From JANQRV01 sp964533785 (GTDB taxonomy: Bacteria > Bacteroidota > Bacteroidia > Chitinophagales > Saprospiraceae), in contig CAZHNG010000153.1 of NCBI GenBank assembly GCA_964533785.1, positions 1 to 15,148 on the forward strand: 15,148 nt of DNA, given 5' to 3'. Below are positions 7,243 to 15,148 of this stretch, piece by piece. Made by a program: the position numbers and the translations under genes. The notes beneath the pieces are model-generated. The model saw only the letters and a list, made by a program, of their open reading frames with translations. It had not been told where the DNA came from and made no database searches. Position 1 is the stretch's first letter, and every line of letters starts with the position of its first letter.

Positions 7243-9335
7243 ATGGCCTTAAGGACCTTTCAACACGTTGATTATCTCTGGGATGATGCGAAAGCTGCTG
7301 CACTTGCCGGCGACGAAGTAGCTCTTTTTATATACCGTTCTAATATTCTGGGACAAGACCTGCGCATTACCAATTTCGGGGGTGGTAATACCAGTTGTAA
7401 AACTATTGAAAAAGACCCATTGACGGGAGCGGAAACGGAAGTGATGTGGATCAAAGGATCGGGTGGAGATATCGNNNNNNNNNNGGTATCGCTGGTTTGT
7501 ACACTGACCGGTTGCGGTCTTTAAAAAATGTTTACCGGGGACTGGAGTATGAGGATGAGATGGTAGGCTTGTTTTACCATTGTATTTATGACCTGGACAG
7601 CCGCGCCCCTTCGATTGATACGCCCCTTCACGGATTATTGCCCTTCAAACATATCGACCATTTACACCCGGATGCACTGATCGCGGTTGCTGCCGCAGAA
7701 GACAGTCAAGCCATCACCCGTGAAATATGGGGAGATACCATGGGCTGGGTGCCCTGGCAACGACCTGGATTTGACCTGGCTTTACAATTGGAAAAATGCT
7801 TAAATGAAAATCCCGGTATCAGAGGGATCGTACTCGGCGGTCATGGCTTGTTTACCTGGGGAGATACTTCGTATGAATGCTATCTCAATAGTTTGGAAGT
7901 CATCGAGCAAGCTTCTATATACATTGAAGAAAGGTTAGGTAAAAAAGGTACTATATTCGGAGGGCAAAAAATAGCCTCCCTTGACGATGCGGCCAGAAAG
8001 GAACAAGCAGCACAAATTGCACCTATCCTTAGGGGACTTTGCTCGAGTGAAAACCGTATGATCGGCCATTTTACCGACAATGATCGTGTTTTAGAATTTA
8101 TCAACAGCCATGACCTGGCTAAATTAGCACCGCTAGGTACTTCTTGCCCCGATCATTTTTTGCGCACTAAAATCCAGCCTTTAGTGCTTGATTTAGCACC
8201 TGATGCTGACCTGAGTGATGCAGAAACGGTAAGAGGCCAGCTCACTCCGGGGTTCGAACAGTACCGCAAGGAATATGCTGAATATTACGAGGCTTGTAAA
8301 CACCCGGATAGTCCGGCAATGCGGGATCCCAACCCGGTAGTAATACTTTATCCAGGTGTCGGAATGTTCACCTTTGCCAAAAACAAACAAACCGCCAGGG
8401 TAGCCAGTGAATTTTACATCAACGCCATCAACGTAATGCGGGGGGCGGAAGCGATCTCCAACTATACCGCGCTATCCCGTCAAGAGGCTTTTAATATTGA
8501 ATACTGGCTATTGGAAGAGGCTAAATTAAAACGGCAGCCGCCGGAAAAACCCCTATCCCGCCGAGTCGCTATCATCACCGGAGGGGGTGGAGGAATTGGG
8601 AAAGCCATCGCAGATAAACTAGTTGTTGAGGGAGCCAACGTCGTACTGACAGATATTTCGGAAGAACGGTTGATTGAGGCTAATAATACCTACAAAAGGG
8701 ATACCGCTACCTATGCGGTTTGTGATGTGACAAATGAAGAAGATATTACAAAAGCCTACGAAAAAGCCTGCCTTGAATTTGGTGGTGTTGACATTGTGGT
8801 TCATTCCGCCGGTCTGGCTATATCCAAATCATTGTTAGGTCATACGGTAAAAGATTGGGAACTATTGCAAGATGTAATGGTAAAAGGGCAATTCCTAATG
8901 GCGCGAAAGGGCGTAGAGGTCATGAACAGTCAGGGGTTACCAGGAGACATTATCAATATTGCTTCGAAAAACGGACTGGTCGCCGGCCCCAATAATGTAG
9001 GATACGGCACCGCCAAAGCTGCTCAACAACACATGACCAGGCTTTTAGCTGCAGAACTAGGAAAAAGCAATATCCGGGTTAATACGGTAAACCCCGATGC
9101 GGTCATCGTCGGCAGCAAGATCTGGGAAGGAGAATGGGCAGCAGGCCGGGCTAAAGCCTACGGCATATCCGTAGATGAACTGCCGGCGCATTATGCAAAG
9201 CGCAACCTGTTGAATGCTATCATTTTACCGGAAGATATTGCTAATGCCGTCTTTGCATTGGTCGCTATCCTGGATAAAAGCACGGGGAATATTATTAATG
9301 TTGATGGAGGGATTGCCCCTTCATTTGTACGGTAA
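7243..9335 (+). CDS. rhaD: Bifunctional rhamnulose-1-phosphate aldolase / lactaldehyde dehydrogenase
   Basis: A fusion protein (also called RhaEW) interrupted in this assembly by 10 Ns. The 77 codons before the gap end in MWIKGSGGDI; 616 codons follow in another frame, so the coding strand is continuous only if the true gap is not 10 bases. The total of about 699 residues fits the family. The N-terminal class II aldolase domain (to about residue 430) has GGGNTS, a His-rich stretch PFKHIDHLHPDA and HGLFTWGD. It cleaves L-rhamnulose-1-phosphate to DHAP and L-lactaldehyde. The C-terminal short-chain dehydrogenase domain (about 440-699) has the NAD motif TGGGGGIG, HSAG, NIASKNG and the YxxxK pair in GYGTAKAA; it should oxidise lactaldehyde to lactate. 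It is the first gene of the rhamnose cluster. Confidence 0.93.
7475..7484. other. Assembly gap (10 Ns)
   Basis: Ten undetermined bases lie inside the aldolase gene. With 10 bases the two halves are out of frame. An unknown length of 3n+2 restores the frame, and about 17 would give the six residues expected between GGDI and GIAGLY. The 10-N length is therefore a placeholder and not a measurement. Confidence 0.97.
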
Positions 9336-9419
9336 CGATATTGAAATTAAAGCAAGAACCTGTCTCAGAGCAACGTCGCTGCTCAGATTAGACTCAACAA
9401 TGGCTTTCAATCATCAATT

Positions 9420-10703
9420 ATGCAGATTACAACAGAACAAATCGAAAATACCAACCTAAAATCATTAGCAGCCCATCAGCGCTCGTTTGAATTCTTACAG
9501 GAAACATTGCACCAAAAAGGCATCGACGTAGAAGAATGCCTCCAAAAAATACAGGACTTTCAAGTCGCTATTCCTAGCTGGGCCCTGGGAGCGGGAGGTA
9601 CGCGTTTCGGACGCTTTTCCATAGGAGGCGAGCCGGCCACACTGCATGAAAAGATCAGCGATGTTGGTCTCATTCACGCTTTGACACAATCGGCAGGGGC
9701 TATTTCACTGCATATCCCCTGGGATATTCCCGAAGATCCGAAAGCGACGAAAAAACTAGCAGCTTCCCATGGGATCGTTTTCGATGCGGTGAATTCGAAT
9801 ACTTTTCAGGATCAACCTGATCAAGTGCATAGTTATAAATTCGGTTCACTTTGTCATACCGACGCCAAAGTGCGCGCCCAGGCCGTTCAACACAACAAAG
9901 CGGTAATCGACACCGGCATTGCCTTAGGTTCGAAAAGCATTACGGTATGGTTGGCGGATGGATCTTCATTTCCCGGACAATTAAATTTCCGGGGAGCCTT
10001 GCAAAGGACATTGGAAAGCCTACAGGAGATATACACCCACATGCCGGCAGACTGGAAGATGTTTATCGAGTATAAACCATATGAACCCAATTTTTACAGC
10101 ACCGTCATCCAGGATTGGGGTACCTCTCATCTATTAGCTAATGAATGCGGAGAAAATGCCTATTGCCTCGTTGACCTTGGTCATCATCTGCCCAATACCA
10201 ATATTGAACAAATTGTAGCCACTTTGTTATGGCGCGGAAAGCTGGGCGGCTTTCATTTTAATGACAGCAAGTACGGCGACGACGATCTAACGGTCGGCGC
10301 CATCAAACCCTATCAGCTTTTCCTGATCTTTAACGAACTGGTTGATGGCATGAATAACAATCAATCGAATAACCCGCCACTGGCCTGGATGATCGATGCA
10401 AGTCACAATGTCAAAGATCCACTGGAAGATCTAATGCAGAGTTTGGAGGCCATCAGGCTAGCTTATGCACAAGCTTTAATTGTCGACCAGGATCAGCTAG
10501 AAGCAGCAAGAGCTAATAACGACGTTACAAAAGCACAAGAAATACTACAGGATACTTACCGAACAGACCTGAGGGCATTACTGCAAGAGGCCAGATTACG
10601 AACGGGCGGAGCCTTAAATCCGATCAATGCCTACCGGGAACTGCAGGTACGGAATCACTTGATCCGAGAAAGAGGGTTGCATGCCAAAGCAACCGGTTTG
10701 TAA
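9420..10703 (+). CDS. rhaI: L-rhamnose isomerase (RhaI type)
   Basis: A 427-residue TIM-barrel sugar isomerase that interconverts L-rhamnose and L-rhamnulose in the cytoplasm. It belongs to the RhaI type known from Pseudomonas stutzeri and Rhizobium, not the E. coli RhaA type. The metal ligands are in place. Glu217 (FIEYKPYEP), Asp252 (LVDLGHH), His279 (GGFHFNDS) and Asp326 (MIDASHN) form one site; His255, Asp287 and Asp289 (YGDDDL) form the second. The ATG follows the aldolase stop by 84 bases with no convincing terminator between, so read-through in one operon is likely. The length is normal and no damage is seen. Confidence 0.94.
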   Translation: MQITTEQIENTNLKSLAAHQRSFEFLQETLHQKGIDVEECLQKIQDFQVAIPSWALGAGGTRFGRFSIGGEPATLHEKISDVGLIHALTQSAGAISLHIPWDIPEDPKATKKLAASHGIVFDAVNSNTFQDQPDQVHSYKFGSLCHTDAKVRAQAVQHNKAVIDTGIALGSKSITVWLADGSSFPGQLNFRGALQRTLESLQEIYTHMPADWKMFIEYKPYEPNFYSTVIQDWGTSHLLANECGENAYCLVDLGHHLPNTNIEQIVATLLWRGKLGGFHFNDSKYGDDDLTVGAIKPYQLFLIFNELVDGMNNNQSNNPPLAWMIDASHNVKDPLEDLMQSLEAIRLAYAQALIVDQDQLEAARANNDVTKAQEILQDTYRTDLRALLQEARLRTGGALNPINAYRELQVRNHLIRERGLHAKATGL

Positions 10704-10800
10704 GGTATTCAGCAGATCAGTTCACTCCAGGTATCCATCTCTGTCATTTCATCCACAGGTGTCAGCGTAAGTCTGAATCCGAATCCACAACATCAAAACA

Positions 10801-12159
10801 ATGAAAGTCACACTCATTTTCGACATCGGCAAAACCAACAAAAAATGCTTTCTCTTTGACGAGCACTACCAGCAAGTATTCAAGGAGTATCAGGTAGTTG
10901 AAGAAATAAAAGATGAAGACGGTTTTCCCTGCGATGACCTGCCCCGAACTCAACAGTGGATGAAAGCTGTTTTTAATAAGCTATTGAATGACAATAAATA
11001 TGATATACAAGCCATTAATTGCTCTGGTCACGGTGCCAGCTTTGTTCATATTGATCAAAATGGGGAGTTAGTTGCTCCGTTGTATAATTATCTAAAACCT
11101 CTCCCGGAAGATATACAAGCTGCCTTCTACCGTCAATACGGCGATGAACTTTCCTTCGCCCGCACAACCGCTTCCCCCCAGCTCGGAATGCTCAATTCGG
11201 GTTTGCAGTTATATTGGTTGAAACATTGCAAGCCCGAAATATTTGAGCAAGTTCGGTGGTCTCTCCATTTTCCGCAGTATTTAAGTTATTTATTTACCCG
11301 TCAACCGGTCAGTGACTATACCAGTATCGGTTGCCATACGGGATTGTGGGACTTCACGAAAAACGATTATCACTCCTGGGTTTATGCGGAAGGGATCGAC
11401 CGCAATTTGGCTCCGATCGTACCTACTAATACCTCCCAAACGGTTCTATTTGGGGAAAAAATAATAAAAGTAGGCGCGGGTATCCACGATAGTTCTGCGG
11501 CACTACTACCTTATTTCCTTTCGGATGAAACGCCGTTCTTATTGGTCTCGACCGGTACCTGGAGTATTGCCTTAAACCCGTTCAGCAAAGAAGCGTTATC
11601 TGCCGAAGACCTCAAACACGATTGTCTGAATTTCATGCGTATTGATGGCCAGGTGGTCCGGGCAGCCAGGTTATTTTTGGGCAATGAGTATAAGTTACAG
11701 GTTAAAAAGCTGAAAAAACATTACCGCATCGAAAAAGTCCGGCACCACCAAATGCAATTTGATAAAAAACTCTACCAAAACCTGAGCAGCAATAATAAGC
11801 GACACTTCAAATTTGAGAGCATCCAATTGCCGCGTGAAGGTCCGATAAGTACTGACCTTGCTAATTTTTCTACCTTCAAAGCCGCTTATCACCAATTGAT
11901 GCTGGAATTGGTTGAATTGCAAATTGCTTCGGCAAAAAGAGCGATTGGCAATACTCCAATAGAAAAGATTTATATTGATGGCGGTTTTACAAAGAATGAT
12001 GTTTATATTCAATTGCTTTTACTGCACTTTAAGAATAAGCAGCTTATCACAGCCAATGCACCTTTGGGTTCTGCCCTTGGGGCCGCATTAGTAATGAGGG
12101 AAACGCCCGTTGCCAAACAGTTTTTGGAAAAACATTATGCTTTAAAGGCTTTGAAATAA
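10801..12159 (+). CDS. FGGY-family sugar kinase, probable L-rhamnulokinase
   Basis: A complete 452-residue FGGY carbohydrate kinase. The N-terminal ATP-binding motif is DIGKTNKK (Asp8, Gly10, Thr12, Lys14). The catalytic base is Asp230 in GAGIHDSS. The second phosphate motif is STGTWS (250-255). The adenosine motif is DGGFTKND (393-400), followed by PLGSALGAAL. Its position between rhamnose isomerase and permease, in a cluster with no other kinase, makes L-rhamnulose the likely substrate, giving L-rhamnulose-1-phosphate for the aldolase. Sequence alone does not separate rhamnulokinase from fuculo- or xylulokinase, so the assignment rests on context. The ATG is 97 bases after the isomerase stop. 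Confidence 0.88.
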   Translation: MKVTLIFDIGKTNKKCFLFDEHYQQVFKEYQVVEEIKDEDGFPCDDLPRTQQWMKAVFNKLLNDNKYDIQAINCSGHGASFVHIDQNGELVAPLYNYLKPLPEDIQAAFYRQYGDELSFARTTASPQLGMLNSGLQLYWLKHCKPEIFEQVRWSLHFPQYLSYLFTRQPVSDYTSIGCHTGLWDFTKNDYHSWVYAEGIDRNLAPIVPTNTSQTVLFGEKIIKVGAGIHDSSAALLPYFLSDETPFLLVSTGTWSIALNPFSKEALSAEDLKHDCLNFMRIDGQVVRAARLFLGNEYKLQVKKLKKHYRIEKVRHHQMQFDKKLYQNLSSNNKRHFKFESIQLPREGPISTDLANFSTFKAAYHQLMLELVELQIASAKRAIGNTPIEKIYIDGGFTKNDVYIQLLLLHFKNKQLITANAPLGSALGAALVMRETPVAKQFLEKHYALKALK

Positions 12160-12169
12160 TAGGACAGCC

Positions 12170-13570
12170 ATGCAAGACGAAAAACAAATCATACAAACAG
12201 AGGAATTTGAGAGGGAGCCCGTTCCTTTGTCCCATTTAAAATCCTGGAAAAGCTTTCTTGGAATGTACGCCGGCGAGCACGCAGCGGGTACGGAATTTGT
12301 CATTGGCCCGTTGTTCCTGACGGCCGGTGTCAGTGCTTTTGATTTAATAATAGGGTTGCTCCTCGGCAATTTAATGGCCGTATTAAGCTGGCGGTTTTTG
12401 ACGGCGGAAATTGCCGTAAAATACCGCCTGACCCTCTATTACCAGCTTGAAAAAATTTGCGGAAAGAACCTGGTTACCTTTTATAATGTAGCCAATGGTG
12501 TACTGTTTTGTTTTTTGGCCGGAGCGATGATCACCGTTTCGGCAACAGCCGTGGGTATTCCTTTTGATATGGAAATGCCGAAATTAAGCGATACGATGCC
12601 TAATAGCGTGACCTGGGTAATTATTGTCCTGGTTATTGGTTCAATCATATCTTTTGTGGCAGCAAAAGGGTACGATTCGGTTTCTAAAGCTGCGAACTGG
12701 ATGGCCCCCTTTATCGTGGTGGCGTTTTTGGCTTGTGGTTTTGTATCTCTTGGCCAATTAGAAGTAAAGAGTTTTACTGATTTTTGGAATATCTGGGGAG
12801 CTGGCTCTGATCCGTTTCCCGGGCAGATCAAGTATACTTTTTGGCACGTAGTCTTGTGGTCTTGGTTTTGTAATGCAGCAATGCACATTGGTATGTCGGA
12901 CCTATCGGTTTTCAGGTATGCCAAACATCCGGGCCTGGGCTGGACGACAGCAGCGGGGATGTACGTCGGCCATTATATTGCCTGGATAGCGGCGGCGCTG
13001 CTTTATGCCGTTTATCTGCGATCACCGGAAGCTCAGGCAATGCTCTCTCAGGATATTGCTCCGCCGGTTGCACCGGGTCCTTTAGCGTATAACGCCATCG
13101 GTTTCTTCGGCATTATAGCGGTGATCATCGCCGGCTGGACAACGGCCAATCCTACTATTTATCGTGCTGGTCTTGCTTTTCAGGCGATCGTTCCCAATTT
13201 CAAGAACTCTACTTTTTGGATGACGATCTTTGCCGGTGCTATTGCCACTATTGCCGGTATTTTTCCTGCTTTTGCCATGAAGCTACTGGATTTTGTCGCC
13301 TTGTACGGTTTTATCCTGGCACCCGTTGGGGCTATTATTGTTTTTGAACATTTTTTTGCCAAAAGGGCGGGCATAATCAGCAATTATGCAGAACAGCAAG
13401 GTATCTCTTTCAACTTTGCGGTATTGTTGGCCTGGGGTATCAGCTTCGGTGTTTTCTATTTGCTGTCAATATCGCAGGGGATATTTTTATCTTTTTTAAC
13501 CTTACCGGCCTGGTTGGCGTGTGGATTTTTGTACTTGCTGATTAGTAAATACTATCAAAAAACAGCATAA
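12170..13570 (+). CDS. NCS1-like (cytosine permease family) transporter, candidate rhamnose importer
   Basis: A 466-residue inner-membrane protein with about 12 hydrophobic segments after a polar N-terminal tail of roughly 30 residues. Recognisable stretches are GPLFLTAGVSAFDLIIG, LLLGNLMAVLSWRF, NAAMHIGMSDLSVFRYA and AGWTTANPTIYRAGL. The arrangement resembles the nucleobase-cation symporter-1 fold of cytosine permeases, but the gene starts 10 bases after the kinase stop and precedes rhamnose mutarotase. No RhaT, ABC or MFS rhamnose transporter is present in the window. Rhamnose import is therefore the best inference. A nucleobase substrate would have no partner genes here. Family assignment is by overall pattern and is less secure than the membrane prediction. 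Confidence 0.78.
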   Translation: MQDEKQIIQTEEFEREPVPLSHLKSWKSFLGMYAGEHAAGTEFVIGPLFLTAGVSAFDLIIGLLLGNLMAVLSWRFLTAEIAVKYRLTLYYQLEKICGKNLVTFYNVANGVLFCFLAGAMITVSATAVGIPFDMEMPKLSDTMPNSVTWVIIVLVIGSIISFVAAKGYDSVSKAANWMAPFIVVAFLACGFVSLGQLEVKSFTDFWNIWGAGSDPFPGQIKYTFWHVVLWSWFCNAAMHIGMSDLSVFRYAKHPGLGWTTAAGMYVGHYIAWIAAALLYAVYLRSPEAQAMLSQDIAPPVAPGPLAYNAIGFFGIIAVIIAGWTTANPTIYRAGLAFQAIVPNFKNSTFWMTIFAGAIATIAGIFPAFAMKLLDFVALYGFILAPVGAIIVFEHFFAKRAGIISNYAEQQGISFNFAVLLAWGISFGVFYLLSISQGIFLSFLTLPAWLACGFLYLLISKYYQKTA

Positions 13571-13666
13571 ATCAGACTCGAGTCAACTGAAGCCAGAAGT
13601 AAAAGGCTCATAAATGGAGTTGTGTGGAATCTTGTACCATTTGTCTCAGTAGCAAAACATAAAACG

Positions 13667-13981
13667 ATGTACCGAAATGCTTTTAAAATGAAACTCAAGC
13701 CAGGTTTTGCAGCCGAATACAAAAAACGGCACGATGAAATATGGCCGGAGTTGAAGACTATGCTCTCCGAATCTGGGATCCGTAACTATTCCATTTTCCT
13801 GGATGAAGAAACATTGATACTCTTCGCCTTCCAGGAACTAACGGAGGATTTTGAAGCAGATGCCATTCCCCAAAATCCAATCGTACAAAAATGGTGGGCC
13901 TACATGGCGGATATTATGGAAACAAATGCGGATAATTCTCCGGTGTCGATACCATTGAAGGAGGTTTTTCACATGGATTGA
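13667..13981 (+). CDS. rhaM: L-rhamnose mutarotase
   Basis: A 104-residue protein, the same length as E. coli RhaM (YiiL), from ATG 13667. An upstream in-frame GTG at 13622 would add 15 residues unlike the family and is rejected. Tyr18, His22 (RHDEIWPEL), Tyr41 (RNYSIF) and the Trp76-Trp77 pair (KWWAYMADIM) match the active-site residues of RhaM. The enzyme speeds conversion between alpha and beta anomers of L-rhamnose, supplying the form used by the isomerase or transporter. It is the last intact gene of the rhamnose cluster, 96 bases after the permease stop. Confidence 0.95.
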   Translation: MYRNAFKMKLKPGFAAEYKKRHDEIWPELKTMLSESGIRNYSIFLDEETLILFAFQELTEDFEADAIPQNPIVQKWWAYMADIMETNADNSPVSIPLKEVFHMD

Positions 13982-14032
13982 AATCCTCGGAAATCCCTTT
14001 TAAATAATTGAACAACAACTATATATTCTTGA

Positions 14033-14052
14033 GTCTCAAATCTGGCATCTGA
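14033..14052 (-). repeat. Short dispersed repeat, copy 3 (diverged)
   Basis: Read on the minus strand it gives TCAGATGCCAGATTTGAGAC, about three quarters identical to the copy at 2651-2670. It lies in the roughly 100-base gap after the mutarotase gene. Just to its left the palindrome TTGAGTCTCAA (14029-14039) overlaps it. Confidence 0.35.
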
Positions 14053-14084
14053 TTAGTTTAAATAGATCACTCAACTCCAAACGT

Positions 14085-14279
14085 ATGACTATTTTGAATA
14101 AATACGCTATTATAGTTGGTCTTGCCGGGAGTATCCTCGCTTGCCGATCTGCTCCCATTACCGAAGCGGAATGGCCAGCGCTGACCCCGGAAAACAAACC
14201 CTGGTCCCGCTGGTGGTGGCACGGTAGTAGTGTTACGAAAGCAGGAATAACGGCGGAACTGGAACCTTACTTAAATTGA
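14085..14279 (+). pseudogene. N-terminal remnant of a GH106-like lipoprotein glycosidase
   Basis: Only 64 codons remain. Residues 1-20 form a lipoprotein signal with lipobox SILAC (Cys20), so the parent protein was exported and lipid-anchored. Residues about 36-60 read ENKPWSRWWWHGSSVTKAGI, followed by TAELEPYL. This is the conserved N-terminal block of GH106-type rhamnosidases and their relatives. The expected continuation (AG-x-GG and onward, several hundred residues) is gone, and a TGA follows two codons later. The sequence then runs straight into the leader of the GH51 gene. Family assignment rests on this short block and is moderate. A short genuine peptide is unlikely given the homology. 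Confidence 0.6.
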
Positions 14280-14297
14280 TTTAAAATTTTAATTGTG

Positions 14298-14651
14298 ATG
14301 AAGTTAAGCAACATTCAAGTTCTATTTTCTTTCTGTATAATTTCAATCAATATTGGTTTTGCCCAGCAAAAAGTGATGATCAGTGTGGAACAAGACGAAA
14401 AAGCACCGGTGATCAGTCGACATATTTACGGGCATTTTGCCGAGCATCTAGGCCGGTGTATATACGGCGGTTTCTACGTAGGTGAAGATAGTGAAGTGCC
14501 CAATAATAGGGGGGTTAGGAACGATGTAGTAGAAGCATTGCGGGCATTGAAAATACCAAATCTTCGCTGGCCGGGAGGATGTTTTGCAGATACTTATCAC
14601 TGGGAGGATGGTATTGGCCCCAAAGCTGAAAATGTACAGCGTTCATCATGA
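14298..14651 (+). pseudogene. N-terminal part of a GH51 alpha-L-arabinofuranosidase
   Basis: From ATG 14298 the frame encodes a signal peptide (about residues 1-23, ending FAQ) and the beginning of a GH51 enzyme. It shows HIYGHFAEHLGRCIYGGFYV, LKIPNLRWPGGCFADTYHWE and DGIGP. After DGIGP the family sequence stops. The frame continues six to ten codons in unrelated sequence to a TGA at 14649-14651. Both catalytic glutamates (acid/base in GNE and the nucleophile) lie in the missing part, so the product would be inactive. The C-terminal part of apparently the same gene follows in another frame. Confidence 0.85.
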
Positions 14652-15000
14652 CGCAAAATTGATCCCCCTGTCTTTTGAGTCACCAAATTATACTTACCAA
14701 GGAGAATCACTACCTGCAGTTTCCGCTTCTGCGTCAATGGACGATGACGGAAAAGTCCATTTTTCAGTAGTCAATATCGATGCTCAAAAAACTCAGGAAG
14801 TAACCTTAGACGTATCAGAAATGGAATTAACAAAAGTAACCGGAGAGATCTTAACTTCGTACAAGCTCCAGGATCATAATACTTTTGATGATCCAAATAA
14901 GGTACAAGCAAGGGAGTTTAAAGATGTCCAGTTGAATAACGGTCAATTAAATTTCAGGTTACCTCCTTTTTCGGTAGTGGTTTTGGAAGCCAGTAAATAG
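14629..15000 (+). pseudogene. C-terminal part of the GH51 alpha-L-arabinofuranosidase
   Basis: Beginning at KMYSVHHDAK the frame matches the C-terminal beta-domain of GH51 enzymes: LPAVSASASMDDDGKVHFSV, VTGEILTS, HNTFDDPNKV and the terminal LPPFSVVVLEAS. The stop is TAG 14998-15000. It is one frame off the N-terminal part and overlaps its last codons (14629-14651). The join lies near 14622-14635. Roughly 250-320 residues of the catalytic barrel are missing between the two parts. The frame opens upstream at 14584, but those codons are the N-terminal gene read out of frame, so no real start exists. Confidence 0.82.
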
Positions 15001-15004
15001 GTAG

Positions 15005-15022
15005 TGACAAAGACTTTTGTCA
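15005..15022 (+). terminator. Hairpin just after the GH51 stop
   Basis: TGACAAA (15005-15011) and TTTGTCA (15016-15022) pair perfectly around a GACT loop, five bases after the stop codon. No long U-tract follows, so termination would be weak. It shares its TGACAAA/GTCA ends with the repeat array that begins here and may belong to it. Confidence 0.45.
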
Positions 15023-15148
15023 TCCATAATTCCTTTTATGGTGACAAATATATTCCGTCATCCATAATTCCTTTTATGGTGACAAATATATTTCGTCATC
15101 CATAATCCCCTTTTATGGTGACAAATATATTTCGTCATCCATAATCCC
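15019..15148. repeat. Tandem 38-39-bp hairpin repeats, continuing off the window
   Basis: Units begin at GTCATCCATAAT at 15019, 15057, 15095 and 15134, giving periods of 38, 38 and 39. The fourth unit is cut by the window end. Within each unit GTCATCCATAA pairs with TTATGGTGAC except for one bulged T, leaving a small pyrimidine-rich loop. An AT-rich AAATATAT linker separates hairpins. Units differ by T/C changes and one inserted C. There are no unique spacers, so it is not CRISPR. Confidence 0.92.

Noticed and set aside
7446..7484. Independent start for the second half of the aldolase
   Set aside because: That frame upstream of the Ns is out-of-frame reading of the first half; the real gene is continuous from 7243.
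9368..9384. Hairpin terminator between aldolase and isomerase
   Set aside because: The stem is only five base pairs with no U-tract.
12481..12924. 147-residue minus-strand ORF inside the permease
   Set aside because: It is antisense to an intact membrane protein gene and its composition is that of a shadow frame.
13622..13666. GTG start for the mutarotase
   Set aside because: The extra 15 residues are unlike RhaM; ATG 13667 gives exactly the family length of 104.
15019..15148. CRISPR array
   Set aside because: Units are contiguous and near-identical with no unique spacers, and no cas genes are present.

Overview
The window looks like an accessory sugar-utilisation region of a Bacteroidota genome, possibly a Saprospiria-type environmental member (class is inference only). 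The reasons are low-to-moderate GC, a near absence of Shine-Dalgarno sites, a Nudix-type sugar regulator, a fused rhamnulose-1-phosphate aldolase/dehydrogenase, and the carbohydrate-active enzyme families present. A run of 10 Ns at 7475-7484 shows that it comes from a draft scaffold.

Layout. 1-241: an imperfect GGTTAT inverted repeat and a rho-independent terminator. 242-1474 (minus): a secreted coiled-coil protein of unknown function followed by a Dps ferritin, probably one operon. 1615-2472 (plus): a pirin. 2473-2855: a non-coding stretch with overlapping perfect palindromes and a diverged inverted repeat. 2856-3548 (minus): a Nudix/winged-helix regulator with a broken Nudix box, divergent from a secreted type B carboxylesterase (3657-5270). 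A perfect 37-bp palindrome lies between the two and is the best operator candidate. 5280-7046: a GH3 glycosidase lacking its N-terminus. 7053-7202: the last 49 codons of a GH78-like alpha-L-rhamnosidase. 7243-13981: the rhamnose catabolic cluster, namely aldolase-dehydrogenase fusion, RhaI-type isomerase, FGGY kinase, an NCS1-like permease and rhamnose mutarotase. 14085-15000: the head of a GH106-like lipoprotein and the two ends of a GH51 arabinofuranosidase with its middle missing. 15005-15148: a hairpin, then tandem 38-39-bp hairpin repeats running off the window.

How the genes fit together. The mutarotase equilibrates L-rhamnose anomers, the isomerase makes L-rhamnulose, the kinase makes L-rhamnulose-1-phosphate, the aldolase half splits it to DHAP and L-lactaldehyde, and the dehydrogenase half oxidises L-lactaldehyde to L-lactate. 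The permease between kinase and mutarotase is a candidate rhamnose importer. The flanking esterase, GH3, GH78, GH106-like and GH51 genes would release rhamnose and arabinose from pectin-like plant polysaccharide outside the cytoplasm.

Main oddity: four glycosidase genes next to an intact catabolic cluster have each lost a large piece, yet what remains is undamaged. This means either several recent deletions or assembly mis-joins. The N gap and the short repeat at 7183-7241 make mis-joins a serious possibility. I found no convincing new defence or mobile system. The most original signals are the 37-bp operator-like palindrome, the unusual permease, the serial truncations and the terminal hairpin array.
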